Positions 8,864 to 17,523 of a stretch of 64,000 nucleotides of DNA are shown one piece after another. The notes under the pieces were generated by a model. That model had not been told where the DNA came from. It did no database searches and saw only the letters and a list, made by a program, of their open reading frames with translations. The stretch comes from Poriferisodalis sp965208555 (GTDB lineage: Bacteria; Actinomycetota; Acidimicrobiia; Acidimicrobiales; Poriferisodalaceae), in NCBI RefSeq assembly GCF_965208555.1, contig NZ_OZ242342.1:2232001-2296000 (forward strand). Direction: 5' to 3'. How positions within the stretch are numbered: position 1 is the stretch's first letter; every line of letters starts with the position of its first letter. The translations under genes were made by a program, and so were the position numbers.

Positions 8864-8893
8864 CCCGGCCCTTAAGGGGCCGGGTTTTCTTTT
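8864..8893 (+). terminator. GC-rich hairpin with T-run (intrinsic terminator-like)
   Basis: CCCGGCCC (8864-8871) pairs perfectly with GGGCCGGG (8877-8884) across the loop TTAAG and is followed on the + strand by TTTTCTTTT. It lies directly after the stop codon of the NYN gene, which is on the minus strand; read that way, the T-run is weaker. No + strand gene ends just upstream, so it either works bidirectionally or ends an unannotated short transcript. Confidence 0.6.
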
Positions 8894-8895
8894 GC

Positions 8896-9633
8896 CTACC
8901 AGTCATCTGGCTTCGCGTAGGCGCCGACTAGGTCTGGCAACTGACAGCTCGTGAAGTCGGCTGCATCGAGCTGGTACCACCAGTGGTCGCCAACGCCATC
9001 GCTCTGGTTGCCCCGGAGATCGCCTGCGAGCCTGGCGGAGCTTGGGTTGACAACCCCGACCGGAATACGAAGACGACTCTCGCAAATGGGAAACCGCAGA
9101 TCGCTGTCGTTCGAGATGACGATTGCGGCGTCAACAGACTGTGTCAGTACGTCAAGCAGAAGCTGGGACGCCAAGTTCACGTCGGAGCCCTTCTCCTCGT
9201 TGCGTAGTTGGGACACCATGAAGACGGCGTCAGGCACCGCGTTGCCCTGCGAGTCCTGCACCATGACCGGCCAGTGTGAAGTGACGACCTCCGGACGACC
9301 GCTGCTTCCGATGGTGGCAAGAGGTGCGTGCATCAGGCGTGGCTGGAACCGGCCCTCCATCAACTCATCGAAGGATCGGTGTTGTCGCAGTGCTGCCACG
9401 TACCGATCCTGATGCCGTCGACGGTTCCTGTTCGTATGGCCGTCGATGAATGCCGTGCAATAGACGATCCGATGCAACGTCGCACCTTGAGCGGTCCACG
9501 ATCGCCGACGGTCGATGAGGCGTTGACTCAGCTGGCGGAGGTCCAGCCAACGCCATCCTGGCTGACCGCGGCCACAGATCGAACGTCCGCCGTAGAACAG
9601 GTTCAGTCCGTCGATGTAGGCGCCGACTCTCAT
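8896..9633 (-). CDS. NYN-domain (PIN-like) nuclease
   Basis: A 245-residue protein with the LabA/NYN fold of PIN-like RNases. YIDGLN near residue 10 gives the first catalytic Asp, EEKGSDVNLASQLLLD the central acidic cluster, and VISNDSDL the last Asp pair. A C-terminal extension, DHWWYQLDAADF, follows. The ATG at 9631-9633 is supported by a GGAGGAGG site five bases upstream. NYN proteins usually cleave RNA and often occur beside defence or toxin genes; here the gene borders the left edge of the defence island. RNA target and partners are unknown. Confidence 0.83.
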   Translation of the reverse strand: MRVGAYIDGLNLFYGGRSICGRGQPGWRWLDLRQLSQRLIDRRRSWTAQGATLHRIVYCTAFIDGHTNRNRRRHQDRYVAALRQHRSFDELMEGRFQPRLMHAPLATIGSSGRPEVVTSHWPVMVQDSQGNAVPDAVFMVSQLRNEEKGSDVNLASQLLLDVLTQSVDAAIVISNDSDLRFPICESRLRIPVGVVNPSSARLAGDLRGNQSDGVGDHWWYQLDAADFTSCQLPDLVGAYAKPDDW

Positions 9634-9769
9634 CTGCCTCCTCCGCTCGCAAGGGTTGAACGCGAGACGGTGGCACATAATGGGTGGCGAGGCCCACTGG
9701 TTTTCCTGGCCGATAGTGACGGGGCGCGCAGGCTGCAGCGCCTACCGCGCCACTTGCCCGGGGCGCGGG

Positions 9770-10318
9770 CTAGTCGGGGATCCAGTCTTCGGTTTGGAGG
9801 CCGAGCCCGTCGGCGATGCGGTTGGCGTAGGCGTAGTAGCCGACGACTTCGGTGATGTCGAGGATGTCGCGGTCGCTGAAGCCGGCATCGCGCAGGGCGT
9901 CGACGTCGGCGTCGGTGGTGGCGGCGGGGGTCTCGGTGAGCTTGACGGCGTAGGCCAGCATGGCGGTGCGCTTTGCGGACAGCCCTGCGGTGGTCCAGTC
10001 GTGCTCGACGGCGGCGACGAGCTCGTCGTCGGCGATGAGGCGGCGCAGACCGCGCCGGTGGTGGACCACTCAGTAGTGGCAGTCGTTGGTGAGGCTGACG
10101 ACCAGGGCGATGAGCTCGCGTTCGACCTTGCGCAGCGTGGCGGTGCCGGCCATGGCCGATTCGTAGAGGCCTTGGTGTGCGGCCATGCTGCGGGGGTTGA
10201 GCGAGTGGATGGCCAAGATGTGGTCGACCCGGCCCCAGGCGGGGTCCACGACCCGGGGGTACAGCTCGCCGAGCTCGCCGTCCCAGTCGTCGTCCGCAAT
10301 GACCGTGATGCGCGCCAT
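9770..10318 (-). CDS. AhpD-like (peroxidase-related) protein with in-frame TGA, predicted selenoprotein
   Basis: The frame from the ATG at 10318 reads 82 residues to NDCHY, meets TGA at 10070-10072, and continues in the same frame for 99 more codons to TAG at 9770. The full 182-residue product matches the carboxymuconolactone-decarboxylase/AhpD fold and the TIGR01926 peroxidase-related group, whose active site is CxxC within N-x-C-x-Y-C-x-x-x-H. TGA falls exactly on the second cysteine, giving CHYU-VVHH. Coding similarity resumes at once after TGA (RRGLRRLIADDELV, GYYAYANRIADGLG), so neither a frameshift nor decay is visible. A SECIS-like hairpin follows. AhpD-like selenoproteins are a known family; whether this genome encodes SelA, SelB, SelC and SelD cannot be seen here. 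Without selenium insertion the product would be a truncated 82-residue protein. Confidence 0.8.
10041..10057 (-). promoter_or_regulatory. Putative bacterial SECIS hairpin
   Basis: On the minus strand, nucleotides 13-18 after the TGA (CGGCGC) pair perfectly with nucleotides 24-29 (GCGCCG), closing the loop GGUCU. In E. coli fdhF the same GGUCU sequence stands at nucleotides 19-23 after UGA, so loop sequence and distance agree exactly. The bulged U of the E. coli stem, which contributes to SelB binding, is absent here. The hairpin is inside the coding sequence, as expected for bacteria. Confidence 0.7.
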
Positions 10319-10328
10319 GAGCCAGCGT
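10115..10328. repeat. Long direct repeat, left copy (214 bp)
   Basis: Bases 10115-10328 are repeated at 19899-20112 in the same orientation with one difference (G versus A in the segment after gtgtgc). Both cover the start of an AhpD-like gene and nine bases upstream. The repeats bracket the DUF6361/PLD/helicase and TIGR04255/HTH cassettes, so homologous recombination between them could excise or duplicate about 9.8 kb. Confidence 0.9.
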
Positions 10329-10547
10329 TTCACACCGAGTCGCTGTATCGTGTGTCCATTCCTCCCCGCCGTCCCGGCCTCGCCGGGCCTGGCGGGGTTA
10401 TCTCTTTGTTGCTGTAGTCAGCGCAGTGTTGAGGTGTCGGGCGCTGAGCTGCGGAAACCGGTGCTCACGGTCAGCTAGATGCCACACAGCCGTTGCTCGC
10501 GAGTTGCGCGTAGCCTCAGCGTCGATGGCGGGGCTTGGGTTTCTCGG

Positions 10548-10910
10548 GTGACGAACGACACGATTCAGCGAGTCGAGCTGTCGTATTGGCGAGCGGTGCG
10601 TCGGGCGCTCGGAAGATTTCCGGAGTTCCGCAGTCGCGCCGAGTGGTGGACGTGGCACCTCGCAGCGACGGCTGTGCCCTGAAGCATCATTCCGTGGTCC
10701 AGGTACTGGACCTCCATCAGCCTCGTCGGCGCAATCACCCTCGTGGTCGTCTATGGGGCGGTGGCGTCGCTGGTCGGAGGTTGGTGGCTGCATCAGGGAC
10801 GCAACCGCTTCCCCTTGAGTCCCGAAGCGGTACAGCGCATCGAGGCGCGCATGGACCGAAAGCAAGCGCGGGACGCCCATCGGGCTGAGCAATGGCGAGG
10901 CACGGTCTGA
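10548..10910 (+). pseudogene. Small membrane protein gene interrupted by in-frame TGA (pseudogene or recoded)
   Basis: From the GTG at 10548 the frame encodes a Trp/Arg-rich N-terminal part (ELSYWRAVRRALGRFPEF, AEWWTWHL), meets TGA at 10680-10682, then continues in frame through a clear transmembrane segment (SISLVGAITLVVVYGAVASLVGG) and a charged tail to TGA at 10908. Total length is 120 codons. The interrupted codon could be a TGG to TGA change, since the surroundings are Trp-rich. A hairpin (GGTCCA, loop GGTAC, TGGACC at 10696-10712) follows 14 nucleotides after the TGA, much like the SECIS next door. No Cys or U-containing redox motif supports selenocysteine, so decay is the simpler reading. 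Family unknown. Confidence 0.45.
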
Positions 10911-10965
10911 CCGATCGCCGTTGTGTGCGCACGTTGATTGACGCTGGAACTTTGGGAGTCGTTCA

Positions 10966-12204
10966 TTGGCGATAGCGACTGATTACGTTCCCGAGTCGTC
11001 GCTGGGGTGGCTGGACTTTGACAGTGCAGCGAGTGAGCGCGTCGGTGAGCTGCTGCGAGCGTTTGACGAGCCGGGCACGCTTGACGTTCTGGGTCTGGGC
11101 ACTGTGCGGGATGCGTTCTCGGGGATGCTCAATCCTGGAACTTCGACCATTCAGACCAGGCTCCGCTACTTCCTCTTCGTGCCTTGGATCTGCGCTCGGC
11201 TTGAAGCCCAGCGTGTGCCGCCGGGGGAGTTCTCGCGCAGGCTTCGTGACGACGAGGCGCGACTGATCGATTGTCTCCGTCACCTCGGGCGCCTCCAAGG
11301 GGTCATCGGCTACACCGCCGGCCGGAATCTGAAGCGCATGCCGAGCGACGCCTACTGGGGAGGCCTGTGGACGTGGGGCCTGCGGCGGATGGACCTCAGC
11401 ATCTCTGAGTACGGCCAGCGAGCCGCTGCTATCGGGAGGCATCAGCCCGATCGTGATGACGATCACAACGCGACGACGCGGACCGTCTCGATGTGGGCGG
11501 AGCTGCCGCCGCCTCCGGACGATTTCTTGCACGCAAAGATCACCTTCGATCTCACGTCCGACGAGGCGCAGCTGCTGGTGGATCACATCCAGCGCCGCCA
11601 CGCTGGCACGTTGCTGGCAGTGCTGTGCGCGACGCCGCAAGCGGCTGCGCAGGTCGACTACCCGTGGGAGTTGCCAACACCCGGCATGCCGGCCCAGCTT
11701 GTCGAGATCCTCCGCCACGCTCGGAACTTCTCCGAGCTGACCGCCGGTCCTCAGCACGTCTATAACGTGCTCGTGGCACGTCAGGCCCGCGAAGAGCTGG
11801 CCTGGGACACCGACGAGCTGGAATCGGACGAACTTGCCCGCCTCGACAAGTGGACTAACCGGATAGCAGAGCGGCTCGACGATGTCCGCGCATGGGCCGA
11901 CGATCTGCCCGAGTTCTGGGCCCTGCTGAACGAATTCGGCATCAACCTTGGCGTCCAGGAGTTCGTGAACGCCATGGTCGAGCGAATCGCGCATGACCCA
12001 GAGGGATTCGCCGAAGACTCAGCGGTCCACCGCAGAATCCGTGACCGCGAACTTCGCCTGAAATCGAAGCGGGCTCGGCTGGCGCATCGCTCCGCGCTGG
12101 AGAATTGGAACGGCCTGGGTGTCGGCGGGCAGTTCGACTTCCGCTGGGGCATCACGCAGAGCTACATGCGCGACATCGCCGCGGCCCTCGAGGTACACGC
12201 CTGA
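10966..12204 (+). CDS. DUF6361 family protein, first gene of helicase-PLD operon
   Basis: A 412-residue protein starting at a TTG with GGGAG eight bases upstream. The N-terminus SSLGWLDFDSAA, the stretch DVLGLGTVRDAFSGML and the motif GTSTIQTRLRYFLFVPW match DUF6361, a family of unknown activity found in defence islands. There are no transmembrane segments or recognisable catalytic motif, so it is probably a cytoplasmic accessory or sensor subunit. It precedes the phospholipase-D-like gene by 58 bases and the helicase after that, all on one strand. The operon suggests a joint function with them, which is an inference from context. Confidence 0.78.
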   Translation: MAIATDYVPESSLGWLDFDSAASERVGELLRAFDEPGTLDVLGLGTVRDAFSGMLNPGTSTIQTRLRYFLFVPWICARLEAQRVPPGEFSRRLRDDEARLIDCLRHLGRLQGVIGYTAGRNLKRMPSDAYWGGLWTWGLRRMDLSISEYGQRAAAIGRHQPDRDDDHNATTRTVSMWAELPPPPDDFLHAKITFDLTSDEAQLLVDHIQRRHAGTLLAVLCATPQAAAQVDYPWELPTPGMPAQLVEILRHARNFSELTAGPQHVYNVLVARQAREELAWDTDELESDELARLDKWTNRIAERLDDVRAWADDLPEFWALLNEFGINLGVQEFVNAMVERIAHDPEGFAEDSAVHRRIRDRELRLKSKRARLAHRSALENWNGLGVGGQFDFRWGITQSYMRDIAAALEVHA

Positions 12205-12262
12205 TGCACCGGCTCACTGTCACGCCGGCGAACGCGAGCGCGCCAACGGCTACAGGCACCTG

Positions 12263-14125
12263 ATGCTTCAGCCCACCAACCGCCTGACGCTCCTCGGCGC
12301 AATGCGACCGCCTGCGGGGTTCCGCATCGAGTCGGCGATGGCAGTCACTTTCACGCTCGATCTTCGAGCACTGCTGGCTGCCCCGGCCGCGTTCGCACTC
12401 TCCGGGCCGGACGGCATGGTTGCCGACGGCGAGCAACTGGAGCCTGTCGAGCTGCTGCACGCCCTCCGCTCCCATGCCAGCAAGATCACCGTATTCAACC
12501 AGGCCGGCTATACCGCTGTGCCGCCATCCCGCCGGGTGTTCGCCTTCCTCGAAGGCGCGGTAGTGCCGGTCGATGCGCCACGCGGCGGGATCGTGCATCC
12601 CAAGGTGTGGGTGCTCCGCTACGAGGCATGCGGTGATGAGCCCGCGGGCCAGGCCCGTGAGCAACGCCTGCGCGTGCTGGTGGCCAGCCGAAATCTCACG
12701 TTCGACCCGAGCTGGGATGCCGTGCTCCGGCTCGATGAGACCCCGGGTGCAGGCGGCGCTCGGCTCGAGCCGGTCGGGGAGCTGTTCGAAGGCCTGCTCG
12801 AAGCGGCGGTCCATGACGTCGCCCCAGGCCACCGACAGCGCGTCCAGTCCCTCGCAGCAGCACTGCAGACAGCCACGTTCGCCCTGCCCGACGGCGTGGA
12901 CGACCTGCGGGTCCATGTGTTCGGTCTCGACGGCAGGTATTCGTCGCCAACGGGTTCGCCCTTCCCGGACAACGCCGAGCGCTCGCTGATCATCTCCCCG
13001 TTCGTGAGCGACGGTTTCTTCAGCTCAGTGCACCCGCATCCGGTCACCGAACTCGTGAGCTTGGAGGCGTGGCTCGATTCCCTGAAGCCAACCGCCCTCG
13101 CCAACGTGGGCACGACCTACTCGTTTGACGACGGCAGCCCGGTTGAGCTCGCCGCACCAGAAGATCAGACGTCGCCGCTGGATCCGGCCCGACCGCTCGC
13201 AGGACTGCACGCCAAGGTCTTCGCATTCGAATCCGGCGACCGGGCGCACCTGTTCGTGGGTTCAGCGAATGCGACCCGGTCTGCCTTCCACACCAGCGTC
13301 GAGATCCTCGTCGAGTTGATGGGACCCATCGCGACCCTCGGCGTCGACCGGCTCTGCGGCGGCACCGACGATGAGCCCGGTCTGCGCAACTGGTTCATCT
13401 CGTACCAGCGACCCGCCGACGCCCCGGTCCCGCTGCCCGACACATCGACACTGGACAGGGCGCGCGTTGCCATCGGACGGCTTCAGATCGAAGGAGTCGT
13501 CGAGGCGAGCGGGACGGACTGGGCCGTCACGTACCGAACGAGCGAACCGCTGCCGAGCTTGGATAACACAGTTATCCACTGCTGGCCGCTCTCGTCGGCG
13601 GGCAACAGGCGTGAAGTGGCCGGGGGCAGCCCCTTGGAGGAACGCTTCGAGACGAGCCTCGAAGCCATGAGCGGCTTCCTTGCGTTCGAACTCGAACAGG
13701 ACGACGGCGCGGTGACCGAATTCGTGGTGCCCGTCCCCCTACGAGGCGTACCCGAGCATCGGGAACGGTTCCTCTTGCGTTCCCTCATCGGCAACGCAGA
13801 GCGCTTCTTCCGCTATCTGCTGGCACTGCTCGACGAGGATCCCGGCCAGCTGGACCTGCTGGAAGCGGTGGAGCGAGCCAGCACCGACGCCTGGGACGAC
13901 GAAGCCGGCGTAGCCGCCCTGCCGGTGCTGGAGAAGCTGCTGCGAACGATGCGCCGAGACCCCGCGAAGCTGGCCGGGCTTCACCCGCTCGTGTCGGATC
14001 TTGCTGACGACGACGTCCTGCCGGTGGGCTTCGCCGAACTCTGGATGACCATCTTCAACGTGGCGATGGCAGGGGCAGACCCGAGTGTCAACGGGGCAGC
14101 GCTTGAAGGAGCACCGGCCGAGTGA
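12263..14125 (+). CDS. Phospholipase D-like (HKD) protein, putative nuclease of helicase operon
   Basis: A 620-residue protein with two HKD-type half-sites. The first is IVHPKVWVLRY near residue 111, with VASRNLTFDPSWD after it. The second is LHAKVFAF near residue 315, followed by FVGSANATRSAF near residue 333. PLD-fold proteins with this spacing include nucleases such as restriction-system subunits. Residues 450-620 hold a helical C-terminal region without motifs. The ATG at 12263 was chosen because the similarity begins there and it leaves a short gap after the DUF6361 stop. The helicase GTG overlaps this gene's TGA by four bases, pointing to translational coupling. A role in DNA or RNA cleavage during defence is inferred. 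Confidence 0.78.
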   Translation: MLQPTNRLTLLGAMRPPAGFRIESAMAVTFTLDLRALLAAPAAFALSGPDGMVADGEQLEPVELLHALRSHASKITVFNQAGYTAVPPSRRVFAFLEGAVVPVDAPRGGIVHPKVWVLRYEACGDEPAGQAREQRLRVLVASRNLTFDPSWDAVLRLDETPGAGGARLEPVGELFEGLLEAAVHDVAPGHRQRVQSLAAALQTATFALPDGVDDLRVHVFGLDGRYSSPTGSPFPDNAERSLIISPFVSDGFFSSVHPHPVTELVSLEAWLDSLKPTALANVGTTYSFDDGSPVELAAPEDQTSPLDPARPLAGLHAKVFAFESGDRAHLFVGSANATRSAFHTSVEILVELMGPIATLGVDRLCGGTDDEPGLRNWFISYQRPADAPVPLPDTSTLDRARVAIGRLQIEGVVEASGTDWAVTYRTSEPLPSLDNTVIHCWPLSSAGNRREVAGGSPLEERFETSLEAMSGFLAFELEQDDGAVTEFVVPVPLRGVPEHRERFLLRSLIGNAERFFRYLLALLDEDPGQLDLLEAVERASTDAWDDEAGVAALPVLEKLLRTMRRDPAKLAGLHPLVSDLADDDVLPVGFAELWMTIFNVAMAGADPSVNGAALEGAPAE

Positions 14126-17100
14126 CTCAAGGGCACGTCGACGTCGAAGCCGTCCTCGGCGACTTGAAGGACTTCCAACAGCGGACCGCTCGTTGGACCT
14201 TCCAGCGGATGTTCGACAAGCACGATCCGGCGTACCGATTCTTGGTGGCCGACGAAGTCGGTCTCGGCAAGACCCACATCGCCAAGGGCGTGATCGCCCA
14301 GGTCATCGAACACCTCGGCCGCATTGGCGACTCACGCCACGACATCGTGTACGTCTGCTCGAACGCAGCGATCGCCCGTCAGAACCTCCGCAAACTCGTC
14401 CCCAAAGGCATCGAGCCGCTCGAAGACGTCGGCCGGCTCGCCATGCTGCCGCTCACCGCGTTGAACGAGGGCCAGGGCACACAGCCGGGCATCAATCTCA
14501 TTGCGATCACGCCCGGCACATCGCTGAAGTTCGGTCGCAGCACCGGCCAGTTTCGGGAGCGCTGCCTGGCGTACACATTCCTGCGGGCGCACTGGGGTGC
14601 CGAGGTCATGACCGCCCCGGCCCGATGGATCTTCTGGGATGGCGTCACGGCCGGAAATCCCGATGGACGCCTGCGTTCATGGGAGCGCGAATACCGGCCG
14701 AAGATCGCTGGCTCGCTCAAGGCATTCGCCGACGAGCTTGCCGAGGTGGACAAGTCGCGCCGTCGCCACGGCCAACCGACGCTTCGCACGCTCTTCGACC
14801 GGCTGGTCGATGGACTGAAGTGGAAGCGCACGTTTCCCGGTGACCTGTGGGACGACCGCAGAGTGCTGATCGGTGAAGTCCGCCGCATCTTGGCGATCGT
14901 CGGCATTGCCGCGCTTGAGCCCGATCTCGTAGTGCTGGACGAGTTCCAACGCTTCAAGGACCTGCTGCGACCCGATCCGGACAACTTCGCCGCCGAGCTG
15001 GCACACCGCCTGTTCGACTACAAGGACAGCGTCACCGGTCGTCTCACACGGACGCTGCTGCTGTCAGCCACCCCGTACCGCATGTACACGACGGCAGACG
15101 AGATCGACAGCGACCACTACGCCGACTTCCTCGACACGTGCACGTTCCTGTTCCAGGACGAGGAGCGGGTCGAACGGCTGAGGCAGCGCTTCGCCGGTCT
15201 CCGGTCCGCGCTCACCTCCGCGGAGTCGCTGCCGAATGCGGAAGCGATCTGCGAAGACATCAGCACCGATCTGCGCAGGGTGATGTCACGGACAGAACGG
15301 CTCGCCGCCACGCCGAGCCGTGACGGGATGCTCGCCGAGTACGAGGCTCAGGTGACGGTGGCACCCGATGACCTGCGTGCGTACATGCGAATCGGCCAAC
15401 TTGCGGAGAAGGTCGAGCATCACGAGCCCACCGAGTACTGGAAGTCGGGCCCGTATCTCGTCAACTTCATGGAGCGGTACAAGCTGAAGGAAGCTGTCAA
15501 GCAGGCCGCAGCCGATGGCCGGCTCGCCGAGGAAGGGCGGCTCGACCCTGGTCCCGGCTTGCTGAGCTGGGAAGACGTCGAGGCCTACCGGCGCATCGAT
15601 CCCCAGAACGGCCGGCTTCGCTGGCTGCTCGAGGACTTGGAGAGGCACCGGGCATTCGAGTTGCTGTGGGTGCCGCCGTCGCTCCGCTACTACGACACCG
15701 GGTCGGTGTACGAATCGCCGGAGGCGACCGGCTTCACCAAGCGCCTGATCTTCTCGGGCTGGGCGGTCGTGCCGAAGGTCGTCTCGTCGCTGGTCAGCCT
15801 GGAGGCCGAACGGCACGCCTTCGCCGGTCGCAACCACAGCTACACCGCCGAGTACCACCGCCGGGGAGGCTCGCGCCTCGATTTCCGCACCAGTGAACGT
15901 GCGGCACGGGTAGCTCGGGCAGGGGAGGCACGAGGCACCCGGCGGGCTGCCACGATGACCGCATTCCTGCTCGTGTGGCCCAGTCCGAGCCTCGCTGAGC
16001 TGGGTGATCCGCGCCGTTTGGCCCGAGGCGGTCGGCGCGAGATCTCAGCGGTACTGGCCGAGGTCGAAGCGCGGGTCGCAGAGGCCATCGCGCCGCTCGT
16101 TCGGTCGGCACCCTCAGATGGGGTTGTCGACCGGCGCTGGTACTGGGCTGCGCTGCTGTTCCTCGACCGCGAGCTGCACCCTTCGGCGGCAGACCGGTTG
16201 CTGGCCCGCAACGGCGCTCAGTACTGGGAGGGCGAGAACGTTGGCCAGGTGTTCGCTGCTCATCTCGACGAAGCCCGTGAGATGGCCAGCTACGGACACT
16301 TTGCTCTTGGCCGTCCTCCTGATGATCTCGCAGCGGTGCTCGCCGAGGTCGCGATCGGCGGGCCAGCGCAATGCGCCCTGCGGGCGGTCAGCTCTGCCGT
16401 CGGCCTCCCGCGATCTCACGAGTCGACGGTCTCGAACGCTGCGTGGATTGCCGAGACGTTCCGGCGCTTCTTCAACGCACCCGAGATCACCGGCGTCATC
16501 GTGCGTGGAAGGCCTGATGGCCCCGATGGCGAGGCAGGCGTCGAGCGCTACTGGCGCGATGTGGTGCGGCATTCGATCGACGGCAACCTCCAAGCTGTGC
16601 TCGACGAGCACTGCCACGTGCTGCGCGACTGGCTCGGCCACGTGAACCTGACCGACGATGAGCAGCGCACCGCGGCAGCCGACGACATCGGCTACAAGGT
16701 CGAAGAGGCGCTGAGTCTTCGCACTACGTCATTCAGGGTCGACATTCCCAAACGAGAGGCACGCGGTCGGGAATTCAACCTGGAGGAGCACCGGCTGCGA
16801 ACGAGGTTCGCTGTCGCATTCGGCAACCAGACGCTCGACGAGGAGCACGGCGAAGCTCGTATCGAGGCTGTTTCGAGGGCGTTCAATTCCCCGTTCTGGC
16901 CCTTCGTGCTCACTTCCACGTCGGTTGGGCAAGAGGGCCTCGATTTCCACCTGTGGTGTCACGCAGTCGTCCACTGGAACCTGCCGACCAACCCGGTCGA
17001 CCTAGAGCAGCGCGAGGGCCGCGTGCACCGCTACAAGGGCCACGCCGTACGCCGAAATCTCGCCGCCACGCTCGGGCCGAACTTGCTCGCGAACGGCGTG

Positions 17101-17448
17101 CCGCCCCATGGCGACCTATGGAACGAACTCTTCGAAGCAGCGGTCGAGTCGAGCCCAAGCACCGACGGAGCGATCGTGCCGTACTGGGTCTTCAACGATG
17201 GCCCAGCGAAGATCCAACGCCACGTGCCCGTGCTGCCGTTCAGCCGAGACGCCGCAGCCGTGTCGCAACTGCGCAAGGCCCTCGCCGCTTACCGCCTCGC
17301 CTTCGGCCAACCGCGCCAAGAAGAGCTAGTCGAGTTCCTCAGCGCCGACCGCACCAATCAAGAGCTACTGCAGCTGACTGCCCGCCTGAAGATCGACCTC
17401 TCCCCGCCAACGCTCCTCGCCCGACGTGTCGGGGTGACAGACCTGTGA
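14122..17448 (+). CDS. Large SF2 helicase/translocase of putative defence system
   Basis: A 1,108-residue superfamily 2 enzyme. Walker A is DEVGLGKTH near residue 43, the DExx box is LDEFQRF near residue 272, motif III is LLSATPYRM near residue 314, and the C-terminal lobe has TSTSVGQEGLDF and QREGRVHRYKGH near residue 960 (motifs V and VI). The DEVGLGKT form resembles SNF2-type proteins. About 500 residues separate the two lobes, an unusually large insertion. GTG at 14122 overlaps the upstream stop (GTGA). With the PLD-like nuclease and DUF6361 protein it suggests an ATP-driven nucleic-acid remodeller coupled to a nuclease. It does not match the DISARM or Zorya layouts as I know them. Confidence 0.85.
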   Translation: MTQGHVDVEAVLGDLKDFQQRTARWTFQRMFDKHDPAYRFLVADEVGLGKTHIAKGVIAQVIEHLGRIGDSRHDIVYVCSNAAIARQNLRKLVPKGIEPLEDVGRLAMLPLTALNEGQGTQPGINLIAITPGTSLKFGRSTGQFRERCLAYTFLRAHWGAEVMTAPARWIFWDGVTAGNPDGRLRSWEREYRPKIAGSLKAFADELAEVDKSRRRHGQPTLRTLFDRLVDGLKWKRTFPGDLWDDRRVLIGEVRRILAIVGIAALEPDLVVLDEFQRFKDLLRPDPDNFAAELAHRLFDYKDSVTGRLTRTLLLSATPYRMYTTADEIDSDHYADFLDTCTFLFQDEERVERLRQRFAGLRSALTSAESLPNAEAICEDISTDLRRVMSRTERLAATPSRDGMLAEYEAQVTVAPDDLRAYMRIGQLAEKVEHHEPTEYWKSGPYLVNFMERYKLKEAVKQAAADGRLAEEGRLDPGPGLLSWEDVEAYRRIDPQNGRLRWLLEDLERHRAFELLWVPPSLRYYDTGSVYESPEATGFTKRLIFSGWAVVPKVVSSLVSLEAERHAFAGRNHSYTAEYHRRGGSRLDFRTSERAARVARAGEARGTRRAATMTAFLLVWPSPSLAELGDPRRLARGGRREISAVLAEVEARVAEAIAPLVRSAPSDGVVDRRWYWAALLFLDRELHPSAADRLLARNGAQYWEGENVGQVFAAHLDEAREMASYGHFALGRPPDDLAAVLAEVAIGGPAQCALRAVSSAVGLPRSHESTVSNAAWIAETFRRFFNAPEITGVIVRGRPDGPDGEAGVERYWRDVVRHSIDGNLQAVLDEHCHVLRDWLGHVNLTDDEQRTAAADDIGYKVEEALSLRTTSFRVDIPKREARGREFNLEEHRLRTRFAVAFGNQTLDEEHGEARIEAVSRAFNSPFWPFVLTSTSVGQEGLDFHLWCHAVVHWNLPTNPVDLEQREGRVHRYKGHAVRRNLAATLGPNLLANGVPPHGDLWNELFEAAVESSPSTDGAIVPYWVFNDGPAKIQRHVPVLPFSRDAAAVSQLRKALAAYRLAFGQPRQEELVEFLSADRTNQELLQLTARLKIDLSPPTLLARRVGVTDL

Positions 17449-17500
17449 TCGAGTTAGGCCGAGCAGGTGGAACTGCTGCGACGCTCTCGGCGGCGCGGCT

Positions 17501-17521
17501 GTGTAACACGCTTGGTTACAC
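17501..17521. promoter_or_regulatory. Perfect inverted repeat, candidate operator
   Basis: GTGTAAC at 17501-17507 and its exact reverse complement GTTACAC at 17515-17521 flank a seven-base spacer, so the two half-sites are one helical turn or slightly more apart centre to centre. It sits between the helicase stop and the first TIGR04255 residues that look coding. It is a plausible operator for the HTH protein encoded two genes downstream, which is an inference. Confidence 0.5.
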
Positions 17522-17523
17522 TT

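Noticed and set aside
9770..10318. Simple nonsense-mutation pseudogene reading of the AhpD-like gene
   Set aside because: The stop is TGA exactly at the catalytic cysteine, the rest of the frame is intact and unbroken, and a SECIS-like hairpin follows at the canonical distance. Decay is possible but less economical.
10966..17448. DISARM system
   Set aside because: A PLD protein and a helicase fit superficially, but there is no DUF1998 protein (DrmB), no DrmA-type helicase and no methyltransferase in the cassette.
17467..17523. GTG start at 17467 for the TIGR04255 gene
   Set aside because: It would translate the palindrome and add a Leu/Arg-rich stretch not expected for the family, though it cannot be excluded.
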